From Endomychus coccineus (taxonomy: Eukaryota > Arthropoda > Insecta > Coleoptera > Endomychidae), in assembly GCA_958510875.1 (NCBI GenBank), contig OY294068.1, forward strand, positions 72,766,633 through 72,830,632: DNA of 64,000 nucleotides, read 5' to 3'. Position 1 is the stretch's first letter, and the number at the start of each line of letters is the position of its first letter. Position numbers and translations under genes: made by a program. The notes under the pieces were generated by a model. It was not told where the DNA came from. It was given only the letters and a program-made list of their open reading frames with translations, and ran no database searches. This document shows positions 37,447 to 47,652 of the stretch, piece after piece.

Positions 37447-38968
37447 TTATAGTAGAGGAAATGAATGCATAAAAAACCCTCATCTCTTATTTTTTTGTAA
37501 TGGGATGGATTTGAATGAAACCGTTTGCATTCGCTTCATTTTTGGACCAATAAACTTTGTTGACCTTTAGATTTTGGCGGTCGCACCCCCTCTTTTTGAA
37601 TAGAAATACATATTTTATTTAAAATAAACACTATCAAGACACAAAAAGTGTTCAGAATTAAATTTTACAAAATGAAAGTATATTTATATGGTTTCTTTTC
37701 AGCCCTTTTTCACCCTTCAAAGGTGAACATCCCTGCTTTGTATGTTCATAAGCCGTATATCTGCATGAAAGTACGAAAATGCTATATAAAAACATATGAC
37801 TAATGTTTTTCGAAAATATTTCTTCTCTCTGCACCTGAGGATATTGGGTGTGGAAGGAGTCGATAAGTATCGACGTGTGTTAACGTCCCACCATTTGTAC
37901 CTATATTCATAAACCGGGTTGCTATACATGATGTACAGAATATTATAAAGTATGTATTTTAAAGATGTAAAATACTTTTAAATTTACTTACCATCATGTA
38001 AAATACTTTCATAAATTTACTTACCATCATGTATAGCAACCCGGTTTATGAATATACAAATGGTGGGACGTTAGCACACGTCGATACTTATCGACTCCTT
38101 CCACACCCAATCTCCTCAGGTGCAGAGAGAAGGAATATTTTTGAAAAATATTAGTCATATGTTTTTATATGTCATTTTCATATTTTCATGCAGATATACG
38201 GCTTATGAACCTACGACGCAGGGATATTTATCTTTTAAGGGTGAAAAAAGGTTGAAAAGTAACCATACCGATATACTTTTATTACGTAAAATTGAATTCT
38301 AAACACTTTTTGTGTCTTGTCAATTTTGCCTAAAGCCAATAGAATGGCCCGAAAATGCATTCAAAATTTTAGGGGTGAGGGAAAGTTGAGGGGGTAGTAA
38401 ATGACATTGAAAATGGGAAATTTCTACAAAAACCTGAATTTAGAACATTTTTTGTATCTTGATATTTTTCTCTAAAATCAAAATCATGGATGCAAATGGC
38501 AATTTTAGATTTGCAGCGTGGGGGTAACTAAGAGGTCGGCTAAGAGGTGGTTGATGAGTGGGGATATGTGAGTCATGAAAATAAATTATTTTATGGAAAA
38601 TTAAATTCTAAACACTTTTAAACTCTTGGTATTTTTCTCTTAAATCATCAGTTAGGCTACAAAATGCATTTTTATATTTTAACTCGCCACTTTGTAACCG
38701 TCATCTTGAATTTTCAAATTTTCTCGTCGGATTCGTAATCGCTGATCCCTCAAAACCCCTGTATGTAAATTTGAAGGAATTCGGTTAAGAAGTCAGCGAG
38801 ATAGAAAATGGATCAACCCCATTTTCTATCTCGCTCCCTTCTAGCAGAAAATCTAAAGGACAACAAAGTTTATTGGTCCAAGAATGGAGCGAATGCGAAA
38901 TGTTTCATTCAAATTCATCCCATTACAAAAAAATAAGAGGTTCTTGCATTAATTTTCTCTACTATTAG
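37447..38968. mobile_element. Asymmetric foldback element (unit 5)
   Basis: Left arm 37447-37932 and right arm 38024-38968 pair in two blocks. The outer blocks (37447-37575 with 38850-38968) share CCAATAAACTTTGTTG. The inner blocks (about 37610-37932 with 38024-38330) share TATAGCAACCCGGTTTATGA on the right-hand strand. The right arm has ~520 extra bases between the blocks. These are made of two or three imperfect copies of a unit with TCTAAACACTTTTTGTGTCT (about 38297, 38440 and 38610). No protein was seen. Confidence 0.8.
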
Positions 38969-39267
38969 GGAAGTAATGAAATATATTACTCGGCCTCGAC
39001 CACAAACGTAGGTTTCTACATATAATAGTATAATGTTATAACAAAATAATGGATAGATTTTCTTATCTACAAATTTTTTCCTCAGAGACTGCGTCAATTA
39101 GTTTTTCGCTATTTAAGTTATTTAACAAGTCTTTTTCCACTGACTTCAATAAAAATGCTTACAATTGTACTTCTTAGTCTGCTTTCAACGACTTTTAGGT
39201 TAGAAAACCACCTCTTGCAAATACTTATATTATTGGTAAAATTTAAATGAAATAGCTACTAAAAGTT

Positions 39268-39432
39268 TGATTTCGCTCTAATTTTATAAATAAATATTAC
39301 TATAGATGCGCTAACACCGTAGCTTCTTCAAACAAATATTATAATAAATACATTGTAATATTTGTTTGAAGAAGCCACGGTATCAGCAAAACTGAAGTTA
39401 CATTTATTTATCAAATATATTGGTAAGCTACC
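39268..39432. repeat. Short inverted repeat (hairpin)
   Basis: The string GGCTTCTTCAAACAAATATT and its reverse complement face each other across about 20 bases (core 39320-39380). Weaker pairing extends about 40 bases outward on both sides. It could be a small MITE or the remains of a larger palindrome. Confidence 0.6.
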
Positions 39433-39844
39433 TAGTGATAATGAAGAATTTAATTCACTGAATAAGTTATATTTTCTAAGCAATCAACAGGTAATGCACA
39501 GTTCCTGGAATTGTTCGAGGTTTTTCAGATTTTATCCCACCCCTTCCTCTTCGTCTTGTTCTTGATTATTTTCAAGCTCACAGTATTGTTCATATTCGTC
39601 CGTAATTGTCTTTTTTTATATTATTTATATTACATTTTTATTGAATGTCGTTTATAATAGAGAAGAAACGGGAGTTGCATTCATTAATAATTATTTTAAG
39701 TAATCTACCAAAGGAACGTTATAGGTATCTACCCTATAGGGTCAAGTGGTGTAAAAATGAGACACGCAAAAATTTGGGCAAAAATGAGAGTCATATGTTG
39801 TCGGTTGGTCAAAACTTATCTTATTTCACAACATTATCTCATTA

Positions 39845-40455
39845 AAGCCCGATACACTTTGTCCAACTTTTTCCAATTTTTCGATCCTTTCCAAATAATA
39901 CGATATCGGCCATCCTTCAAAATAGGCGTTAGTTTCAGCGATAACCTCATCGTTAAAGCCAAGCTATTTCTTCAAGTTTGGAAGGTCGCCGGAGGCCAAA
40001 TCTGGAGAATATGCAGGATGGCGAACCAATTCGTAGCACAATTCATGCAATTTTGCCAATGCGGCTGCAGACCTGTGCGCAGGGGCGTTGTCCTGGTGGA
40101 AGAGCACTTTTTCTTTGTCGAATGCGCCCGCTTGCACTGCTAATCAGCGTCGAATCGATCCAACAGCTCTGCATAATATACGCCAGTAATCGTTCTGCCT
40201 TTTCCAAGGTCATCGATATGGATGATGCCGTGTGCATCCCAAAAACCTGTCGCCTTGACTTTATTGGCCGATAAACCCACTTTGGTTTTTTCGGCTTCGA
40301 TTCGCCAGAACAAGTCCACTATTTCCACTGTTCTTTGGTCTCTCGTGTGTTATGATGGATCCATGTTTCACCCACGCTTACGAAACGGGGCAAAAAGTCC
40401 TCCTTATCGCGCATAAACATCGCCAAAACTCCTTTGAAATTGTCACATGTTCGCG
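39845..40455 (-). pseudogene. Mariner-type transposase relic, 5'-truncated
   Basis: The minus strand carries most of a mariner transposase in several frames. From 40440 downward these are MFMRDKEDFLPRFV with ETWIHHNTRETKEQW, then KVGLSANKVKATGFWDAHG with IIHIDDLGKGRTITGVYYAE, then an FHQDNAP block, then ELVRHPAYSPDLASGD, and finally YLERIEKLEK near 39860. The family motif DETWIHH reads GETWIHH (GGT at 40372-40370), so the first catalytic aspartate is lost; frame changes and stops also break it. The N-terminal DNA-binding part and both TIRs were not found. It sits inside the exchanger intron, same strand. Confidence 0.88.
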
Positions 40456-40464
40456 CTTGTTGTC

Positions 40465-40850
40465 AACAGAACAAAGAAGAGCCGAAGAAAAAAGAGACAA
40501 AGAAAAAAGTGAAGGCAACTACCTACTCGTCATCAGAGAGTGAAACAGAAGGTGTTGTTTATGACATTGAAGTTGTGACATTAATGAAATAATTACTGGG
40601 GATTATATTTAGGTTAAGTTCAAAATGAAGAAGAAACTGCTACATTACGTGGCACTAGTAGAAAATATTGAAGGAATTAAGGTTGCTCTATCGTACTTGC
40701 GCCGAAGAGTACCTTTAGTGCCTGAGAAATTCGATGTATGTAAGGGAAATTTCATAATGAAACTACCTGTTCCACTATTCCATGGAGGAACTACTAGAGT
40801 TTCTCAACAACTTGTGTTTGCATTAATTTTGATAAACTTAGTGAACTAAA
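40465..40850 (+). pseudogene. Possible C-terminal fragment of another insect transposase
   Basis: The plus strand has a lysine-rich stretch followed by YSSSESETEGVVYDIE, then after a stop HYVALVENIEGIKVALSYLR and IMKLPVPLFHGGTTR with a VSQQLVF end. This combination, a charged linker then a small all-beta-looking tail with (I/L)(I/M)KLP.P and a GGT(K/R)R ending, is what I associate with C-termini of some insect DNA-transposon proteins, but I cannot name the family. No catalytic domain is nearby. Confidence 0.35.
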
Positions 40851-41070
40851 ACTAAGATGTTTTGCAACTACTTGTAGCTTAAGAAATTTCCAATGTTCTT
40901 CTGATAAGAATTTATATTTTGTATACTGTTTCTAATGATTTTTGATACCCAGATTTAGATAATTGGGATAATTAAAGAAATATTCAATTGTGGAAGCCGT
41001 TACTTCGTGATAGTTTATCATTTTAACGAAAATAATAAATAAAACTACTTTGTTATACTATCACTGATAT

Positions 41071-41120
41071 TTAATATAGTCGTTACTATAGTTTCAACAC
41101 TAAACGTGTCATCTCCAGAC
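41071..41120 (-). ncRNA. Hammerhead-ribozyme-like core in the Penelope-like 3' tail
   Basis: Minus strand: CTGGAGA (consensus CTGANGA, one change), stem-loop ACACGTTTAGTGT (4-5 bp stem), GAAA, then CTATAGT-AACG-ACTATA forming a 6 bp stem III, then TT, which could be the U-H of a cleavage site. Every part of a type I core is present in order, which makes this the best folded candidate in the window. Hammerheads are known in Penelope-like elements. The changed second box base may reduce activity. Confidence 0.5.
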
Positions 41121-41439
41121 AAAAACGAAGTTATGAACTCAACAAATATTATATCTACTATGTATAGGTTGAAGAAGGAATACAAACAAGAGAGGGGTAA
41201 GGTGATTAGGTAATTCCGTGAGGACCTTAGTGGTACGGGTATATTCACTAACGAACTTTAAATACGAAAATCAGGTTATTAATACCTTGAAGAGATTACT
41301 GTAGTATAAATCTAGTTGATCGTTTAGGATCTTATTATCATACATCTTCATTCCATTGAACATTTTCATTGACTCTAATATATTTAGTTTTGAAATTTTA
41401 TCTTACCTATGTGAAATTTGGACATTATTCAAATTAGGA

Positions 41440-42006
41440 AAGGTATGGCCTGTTTTTAAAATATAATTTGCAGATGAAGAATCGGTTTTATTATTTTTAA
41501 TGAAACGAAAATGTTCTTTATATCTAACTGCTGTGTTAGGGCAAGATCTACCTATGTAAAAACTATCACACTCTGAACAAGTTAGTCTATGAACTCCGGT
41601 TCCTTTGAATTTGTCAGTTTTATCTTTCGCATTGAACAGAATATGAGATAATTTGTTTGGGGGCTTGAAACTGATGGTCAGGTTATGATGGGATAACATG
41701 TCTGCAATTTTTTCGCTTACAGGACCAAAATAAGTTAAAGAAACATATTTTAATGAGTTATCTTTGTCTTTCATAAAGGGATAAATGCTATTGTAAATTG
41801 ATTTTTGTCACATATTTTAATGAGTTATCTTTGTCTTTCATAAAGGGATAAATGCTATTGTAAATTGATTTTTGTCTTCTTCTATTTATTAATTTAGAAA
41901 TTACTTGAGGACCGAAACCATTATTTGTAGCAATGACTTTATTTGTATCTAATTCTTTACTAAGATTTTCTTGAGATAAGGAAAGGGAAAAGGCTCTATG
42001 TATCAT
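41440..42006 (-). pseudogene. RT C-terminus and GIY-YIG endonuclease of Penelope-like locus 2
   Basis: The minus-strand frames start MIHRAFSLSLSQENLSKEL (the region after the RT core, preceded by SHKLAAFHS) and pass through a 67 bp duplication at 41743-41876 that shifts the frame. They continue YFGPVSEKIADMLSHHN, then GVHRLTCSECDSFYIGRS with the YIG half intact, then RYKEHFRFIKNNKTDSS and ILKTGHTFPN. The C-terminal 123-codon frame is open. No RT catalytic motifs are present, so the copy is 5'-truncated. Confidence 0.85.
41743..41876. repeat. 67 bp direct tandem duplication
   Basis: 41743-41809 and 41810-41876 are identical as far as I can compare them, both starting ACATATTTTAATGAGTTATC. Because 67 is not a multiple of three, the event breaks the Penelope-like frame. 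Perfect identity implies it is recent or an assembly artefact. Confidence 0.92.
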
Positions 42007-42933
42007 TGAATGAAAAGCAGCTAGTTTATGACTATAGGGGCTATGTGAAAAGGTACAAATTACTGTATATATGGTCCTGTAAGCAAAAAAATTGCAAACA
42101 TGTTATCTCATCATGAACTGACCATCAGCTTCAAACCCCCAAACAAATTATGTCATATTCTGTTCAATGCGAAAGATAAAACTGACAAATTCAAAGAACC
42201 CGGAGTTTATAGACTAACTTGTTAAAATTGTGATTGTTTTTACATAGGTAGATCTTGCAGTATCATAGCAGTTAGATATATGGAACATTTTCGTTCTTTT
42301 GAAAATAATGAAACCGATTCTTCATTTGCAAATCATATTTTAGAAACAGGCCATATCTTTCCTAATTTTACATAGTCAAGATAAAATTTCAAAACTAAAT
42401 ATATTAGAATCAATGGAAATTTTCAAAGGAATGGAGATGTACGATAATAAGATCCTAAATGATCAACTAGATTTATATTACAGTAATCTCTTCAATGTAT
42501 TAATAACCTGATTTTCGTATTTAAAGTTCGTTAGTAAATATTCCCGCACCACTAAGTAGTTTTATTCATTATTTTCGTTGAAATTAAACAAATATTTGTA
42601 TAAACTTTGTTTCATTTTTCAACCATACTATCTTAATATTACCCCATCAATGATAAATAGCAAACAAGCTTAACATGTGCCTGAAAACATGATGTCTTAT
42701 TTTTACTCAAGCCTGTCTCATTATTATCCCAAAGGCAGGATTTGGATGAGACATTGTTTATAGTTTTTTTCAGAAAAAATATTAAAATTTGGTAAGATCT
42801 TTTAATATTATACCTCAATAAAACCAGCATTTAAAGGATATTTTTTGGTCATGTAGTTTTTAAAAACTAAAAAATGTCTCATTTTTGCAGCACTTTGACC
42901 TTATATGTTATCCTGAAAATGAATTTGAGTCAA

Positions 42934-43120
42934 TTGTACAATTGAGAAGAACATTTTATTGTGTACGATCAAATGTTACTGGAAGCCGTTTGCTTCTTGA
43001 CAATAAAATTCAAATATCATTTGATTTCGGATGTCAGCTGTTTAATTTATTCTCTCATTCTGACTTTCAAACTTTCAAGATTGTTCGCTCTATTAGAGTA
43101 TACTCTTGATTTGATAATCC
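42934..43120 (+). repeat. Dispersed repeat, copy 1 (pairs with 46845-47040)
   Basis: Direct copy of 46845-47040 with indels. Both contain AATTGTACAATT, GATCAAATGTT, ACTGGAAGCCGTTTGCT and GTATACTCTTGATTTGATAA. The 74-codon frame here is interrupted in the other copy, so I do not call a gene. The family is unknown. Confidence 0.7.
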
Positions 43121-44044
43121 CTGCTGTCGCTGGCGAGACACCCTGAACGACCTAGCAGCAGATGGGGATACAATACATCTAGTAAGTTAGCAGTGCGAAA
43201 ATATACCCAACACAATACAATATAGTAACTGTGACTAATTCTGAAACTCTGCCCTAGTTTGTGTATAGATCTGGGTCTCGTCAGAACTCTACCCATTCAT
43301 AGTAGCCAAATGTATGTATAATATTTGAATCTACACTCCAATAACTGCTGCAACTGAAAATTATTCACAGTTCCTATGTCAGATAAGTATAATCTACGTG
43401 AATAAACTCATGTATGTATATGATACATTGGGATCATCTCGACTTCGAGATGATATAGTACGAGTTATACTTAATTTATCATGATACAATTCATTAATGA
43501 GCATACATACCCCACTAAATTGTTTGTGTGCATCTGTGTTTTCACATGAACACTTCAATACTTCAGTTCTTTCTAATTGAATACTACTGTAATATCAATC
43601 AGTATAAGATTATATCAACCTAGCAAGGTTCTTTACATCCTATATTTTGGTAAATAGGATTATACTGACTCAATTCCTCAAGGGCGATTATCTTTTGTCA
43701 TTTTTGGACATTCTTGTCCACTGACCAGAACCCGTACCCTACATCGAATAATTTTTTGCTTTGGTAGCTATTTCCGATTATGAACCAATCCTTATTTACC
43801 AATAGGTGGTGGCTCCCCAATCGGCTTCGGACCAGCTTTAGAGTCATTCTGTTCAGTTCCGAATGGATCGGTAATGTACTTGTCCGAAACCGACCAATAA
43901 AATCAACAGTCAAGTTACAAAGATTGTAAATTTTCAGTTTCATTCTCACTCATCCTCAATTTACAAAACATTTAAAACGATGAAACAATGTGCTTACGTG
44001 TACGTTCAATAACATTAAAATAATGATGATAGCAATTTATTTAC

Positions 44045-44186
44045 TTTTAGGAGAACGTGTGTCAGGGAGTGTGAGCCACAATGGGAAGACAATAGGTGCA
44101 AGAAGAATGTACGTTATCCTTTTCCGAGCCGTTGATGGCCAACCCATATCCATAGCTTCGGGAGGATCATCTTCGGGTTCACCTAC
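44045..44186 (-). CDS. Nckx30C: K+-dependent Na+/Ca2+ exchanger, exon after the cytosolic loop
   Basis: Encodes the acidic end of the large cytosolic loop and the next membrane helix of an NCKX1/2-type exchanger: GEPEDDPPEAMDMGWPSTAR, then KRITYILLAPIVFPLWLTLP and DTRSPK. Family members have an acidic stretch, PL.L.WP, and then PIVFPLWLTLPD at the same place. The acceptor ATGCTTACAG ends at 44187, so the exon starts in phase 0 with GTA. The donor is CCTAAAA|GTAAAT at 44044, leaving one base that completes a serine codon with the 35 kb exon. 142 nt, no lesions. An alternative upstream acceptor cannot be excluded because the frame stays open to 44243. Confidence 0.92.
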
Positions 44187-46069
44187 CTGTAAGCATACCA
44201 CTGCTTGAGAAGTCAGTGACTTTCTTGCTCGTACAGATGACATTCGTCTCTAAAAAATTCAGAAGATTATTATCCAGAAAATCAAAGTTCTTGGCAACTA
44301 CATGTTCTAAATAATATAAAGCAGATTATCTAGGTGGGTAACAAGGCAGGATAAGCGTTATCTAATAATATTAGGATTACATTATGATATCTTATTGCAA
44401 CATTTTATCAAGGATTATCCCTTGTCGTAGTAAAGACTATTTGACCTCTTAATATTGGTGAATATGAGGCAGCCGAAGCTACTATTCTCTGTTTGTATTG
44501 CTTTTACATGCGCGTTATATCAATAACTTCAACTTGAACTTTTCTAGACTATGGCGGGGGTTGTCTAAATAGCGAAGATTTAATTTTTCTTGAAACTCCT
44601 ACTATTTTATGCATTTCAAGCCCAAGAGTAGGTAAAAATATAAAATTTTACACATTTCGTGTTAGGTACTCTTATTCAAGATTATTATCAGTCTAGGAGT
44701 GGAGATATTAGATTTATAATCAAAATATCAAATCAGTACCTCATATATGGAATACATCACTGGATACTTATTCAATCTTTTCCAGAATAGCGTTAAAAAG
44801 GTGTTGATACAGCAGTTTAGAGAGCCAGGTAAAATCCTCCTTCGACCCCACAGGAAGGATAGAAGATATGGCCAAGAGGATGCGTTTGGAAGGAAGAGAT
44901 GTGTTCCGCAGAGGAGTCTACCAATGCAGCATTGACCTGACTTAGTATACAGAACTATATTATGCAGTATGTATGTAATAAACCTGTTCTGAAAAGGTTG
45001 TATACTAGGTTCTTCGGTTCTTCCCAAATGCTCAGTGAACGTATGTAATGTAATGTAATACCGGCTTTATTAGGCGGAGTTCACCAACAGTGTGGTGTTC
45101 TTTCACTCAACTTCACTAGTTTTACACAGTTTTTACAATGCTTTGATTACATTTCCAAATATATATTCACAAAGTGTAAATTGAAAAAAAGTATGTCTTA
45201 ATATGTGGGTTAATCATATATCAATTACAGAGATTTCAGCTTGCGTAGTTTGTATATCACATTCATGTCTGTACTGCTGCTAGGTTTTGTGATATTTGTT
45301 TCTTAAATTTTGGAAAAGAAGTCTGATGTTCACAGGGATCTCATTGTACAAATGGCATGTAGAGTATGTGAAAGATTTTGAAACAACATATTGGAGAGAG
45401 TTTATGGATACCTAATATTGCGGGAGTGAATCTAATGTAGAGGCTACATTAGACTTGTTAGAACCCTGAGCATACTGAACTAGTTGTAGCATATTTTACC
45501 ATATTCCAGAAATGCACTCACATAATAGTTTGATATTTGTACTGGAAGATTAGGTTTGACTTGAAAAAATTGTGATGTAAGAATGCCAGAGCATTGCTCT
45601 GGAGCGAGATATTCAACGTTTGCCTAGAAAATTTGTTTATCTGTTGATAACAGTACTTTCAATAAAATAACAATTTACGGAATAGAGTATCTCTGAATAA
45701 TTAAGTGCATGTCAAGAATCTTGCAACATCCGTATTTCATGTAACCACAATTTAAATGGGTCTGTCAGAGTTTGTCGGTCCAGAACGTTCTATCACATTA
45801 GGTTTCAAATTATCGGATGTATCAACATTATCGCTCCTCGTTGAATCTATCAATGAAAAAGGGTTCCGATCTCTATAGAAAATCCATTTATAGGTATTTT
45901 TAATCACATCCTTCCGGAAATATTTTGATATACTCACATATGTGTATTAAATGATAAAAAATTATATTATAATAAATTTCTAAACAATGTTTCGCTATAA
46001 ACGCAGACCCTCGAAGCCTTATAGCATATCATATCTTGGATAGTAGACTTCCGCGGATAGCTAATCTTC
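44187..46069. other. Mostly unrecognised stretch upstream of the 44 kb exon
   Basis: Intronic on the minus strand if the exon candidate at 62 kb is real. Apart from a possible plus-strand exon at 44.8 kb, I see only AT-rich sequence and a short (ATGTA)n-like run near 45042-45060. Confidence 0.4.
44813..44945 (+). CDS. Possible orphan terminal coding exon of unknown function
   Basis: A GC-richer island reads, in one frame, ESQVKSSFDPTGRIEDMAKR followed by MRLEGRDVFRRGVYQCSIDL and T-stop (TAG 44943-44945). It is preceded by acceptor-like strings (TTTTCCAG at 44785, GATACAG at 44812). AATAAA lies 32 bases after the stop (44977-44982). That arrangement fits a 3'-terminal exon. I do not recognise the protein and found no upstream exon on the plus strand. 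It may instead be a retrocopy fragment or part of an unknown repeat. Another frame is also open across it, which lowers confidence. Confidence 0.3.
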
Positions 46070-46286
46070 TAATTCTCAGCTTCCGGATGGTTTCCGCGTC
46101 ACAATAGCACGCCCTGATGCCGACGTTTCGCCAACCATTACAGGTGGCATCTTCAGGGCAGGCTTGAGGTGGGCTTCAATTCAAGTCTCAAGCCTGCACT
46201 GCAGATGCCACTTGTAATGATTGGCGAAACGTCCGCTTCAAGTCGTGATATTGTGACGCGGAATCCATCTGGAAGCCAAGAATTGT
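46070..46286. mobile_element. Small inverted element with mirrored hammerhead-like cores (family A, copy 2)
   Basis: Arms of ~100 bp (46070-46169 and 46187-46286) pair closely around an 18 bp centre. Each arm reads inward to outward CAAGCCTGC, CTGAAGA or CTGCAGA, a TGCCAC...TTGGCG stem, GAAACGTC, and a GTGACGCGGAA-type block. It shares all of these blocks with 13495-14018. No protein. Probably a non-autonomous derivative of an element whose ends carry the ribozyme-like motif. Confidence 0.7.
46122..46156 (-). ncRNA. Hammerhead-like core, left arm of family A copy 2
   Basis: Minus strand from 46156: CTGAAGA, then TGCCACCTGTAATGGTTGGC (stem GCCA/TGGC), then GAAACGTC. Both invariant boxes match the hammerhead consensus (CUGANGA ... 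GAAA). A stem III of CGTC with a GACG further out (near 46100) is possible, but the expected U-H right after it is not clear. The right arm carries the partner at 46199-46233 (+) with one box change (CTGCAGA). Confidence 0.45.
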
Positions 46287-46844
46287 CAAGCATATTATAT
46301 CGACAACTGCGTATGGTGTCGCTGTAATGTTTTTCGATTACTTATGGCAAAATTCAGACTATTTTAATAGATTCAGTTGTACCATTTTGTTTGTTTTGTG
46401 CCTATATGGTACACTGCGGTTCAAATGTAACGGATAAAGTCATTTTCTACACCCTGAAACAGCACGATTTTGTTTCGAACTGAACATCTTTCCTGATATT
46501 CGTTTCGATTCTGATTTCAGAAACATATTAAGCCTTGGGGTTCAGAGTTCAGGAATTATAGATGTTTGAAAGGAGTTTATTCCAACTTCGGTAATAGTAA
46601 TGATAGGATTCGTCATTCCTGTACAGTGACATGTTTTTAAAAACTCAATGTTTCATTTTAAAACGATTCTTCTTTGATATAATACTCGTTACTCAGTCCC
46701 TACTCTCTTGAAGTGACAACTACCCCTCATATTTTTATTAATCACCTGAAATTTTGAAGAGTATTCAATTGTTTATTCAGCGCTATGATATTTTCTGAAT
46801 TTCGTATATTTGATATCATGAAAAAGGAATTAATTAAATTGTAC

Positions 46845-47040
46845 AATTCAAGAAACTTATTTGAACGTGTAAATTATTGCAGATCAAATGTTCATACTGG
46901 AAGCCGTTTGCTCCCTGACAATGAAATAGTCGTTCCTGAAAATTTTATATGGTTTCGGGAGTGATCTGCTCAATTTCTTCCACTTATTTTCCAACTTTCG
47001 ATGTTGTTCGGTCTATTGAAGTATACTCTTGATTTGATAA
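46845..47040 (+). repeat. Dispersed repeat, copy 2 (pairs with 42934-43120)
   Basis: Direct copy of the repeat at 42934-43120, with about one difference in six and small indels. Both copies end in GTATACTCTTGATTTGATAA. Confidence 0.7.
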
Positions 47041-47327
47041 TTCTACAAATAGAAATCAAGCACCGTCAGCTCGGGTAAATGAGCTGGTCACACTATTCTA
47101 CACCGCCTGCCAATCCACCGATTGGGAAACACTTTATTTAAATGTATACGAAATGCAACTGAACAATATGGTAGTACCTACCATTTTGCTGATACGAAAC
47201 ATTCCTATCTTTTTAATCAAGCTTATCATTTTCAGGACAAGGTCAAGGTCGAAATAATTAGATAGGGAGTTCAAATAACGTTCACCATTTACGTTGTTGT
47301 TAAAGAAATATGGCCTAATTATAATTA

Positions 47328-47652
47328 GGGGTCAGGTAGCTCAGTGGTAGAAGCATCGATCTTCTAATCACTGTGGCTGCCGGTCGCGGGTTCGAATCCT
47401 ACGACTGCGGAATTGGAATTTTTCCGATGGCACGAGGAAGTGGTGCGGCAAGATACAATGGGCTGTCAAGCCCAAGTGTCTTCGAGACTGCCCTGGTTGC
47501 AGGATCGAGCCTACCATACGAGGTGGAGTGTTTAGTGGGTATATCTGAGGTGATTAAGTTCGGAACTCAGGAACTCCCACACTACCTTATGTGTTGTTAC
47601 AGGACCATAAAGTTCCCATAAAGGGTTTCAACTACCTCCCAACAAAAAAAAA
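47328..47652 (+). mobile_element. tRNA-derived SINE
   Basis: The head is tRNA-like: A box TAGCTCAGTGG at 47337-47347 and B box GGTTCGAATCC at 47389-47399. The B box is about 15 bases further from the A box than in a normal tRNA, so this is not a tRNA gene. A ~250 bp unrelated body follows and ends in CAAAAAAAAA at 47642-47652. The sequence GGCCTAATT occurs both just upstream (47312-47320) and directly after the A-tail (47653-47661), as a target-site duplication would. Such SINEs are transcribed by RNA polymerase III and moved by LINE machinery. Confidence 0.85.

Larger units (their letters stand above)
41018..42590 (-). mobile_element. Penelope-like retroelement, locus 2 (inverted pair)
   Basis: The minus-strand copy (about 42050 down to 41018) holds the RT C-terminus, a GIY-YIG domain and a ~390 bp 3' tail. 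The plus-strand copy (about 42060-42590) starts inside the RT/GIY-YIG linker and repeats the rest inverted. It lacks ~175 bp of the 3' tail (the join is near 42556), a loss that removes the hammerhead-like core. Protein wording agrees between the copies (SFKPPNKL, FNAKDKTDKFK, RYKEHF/RYMEHF). Both carry stops or frame changes. Confidence 0.88.
35536..44044 (-). other. Intron of the exchanger gene (~8.5 kb)
   Basis: Bounded by a GTAAAT donor at 44044 and a CTTACAG acceptor at 35536. It contains a LINE end, a foldback, a mariner relic and a Penelope-like locus. Stretches 36.7-37.4, 39.45-39.84 and 43.13-44.04 kb hold nothing I could identify. Confidence 0.85.

Noticed and set aside
45752..45937. 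Minus-strand frame ending NSDRPI-stop, considered as an exchanger loop exon
   Set aside because: Its acceptor phases do not fit the phase-0 ends of the neighbouring exon or the candidate at 62 kb, and there is no good donor.
47330..47402. tRNA-Arg-like sequence
   Set aside because: The A to B box distance is too long for a tRNA, and it continues into a SINE body with an A-tail.
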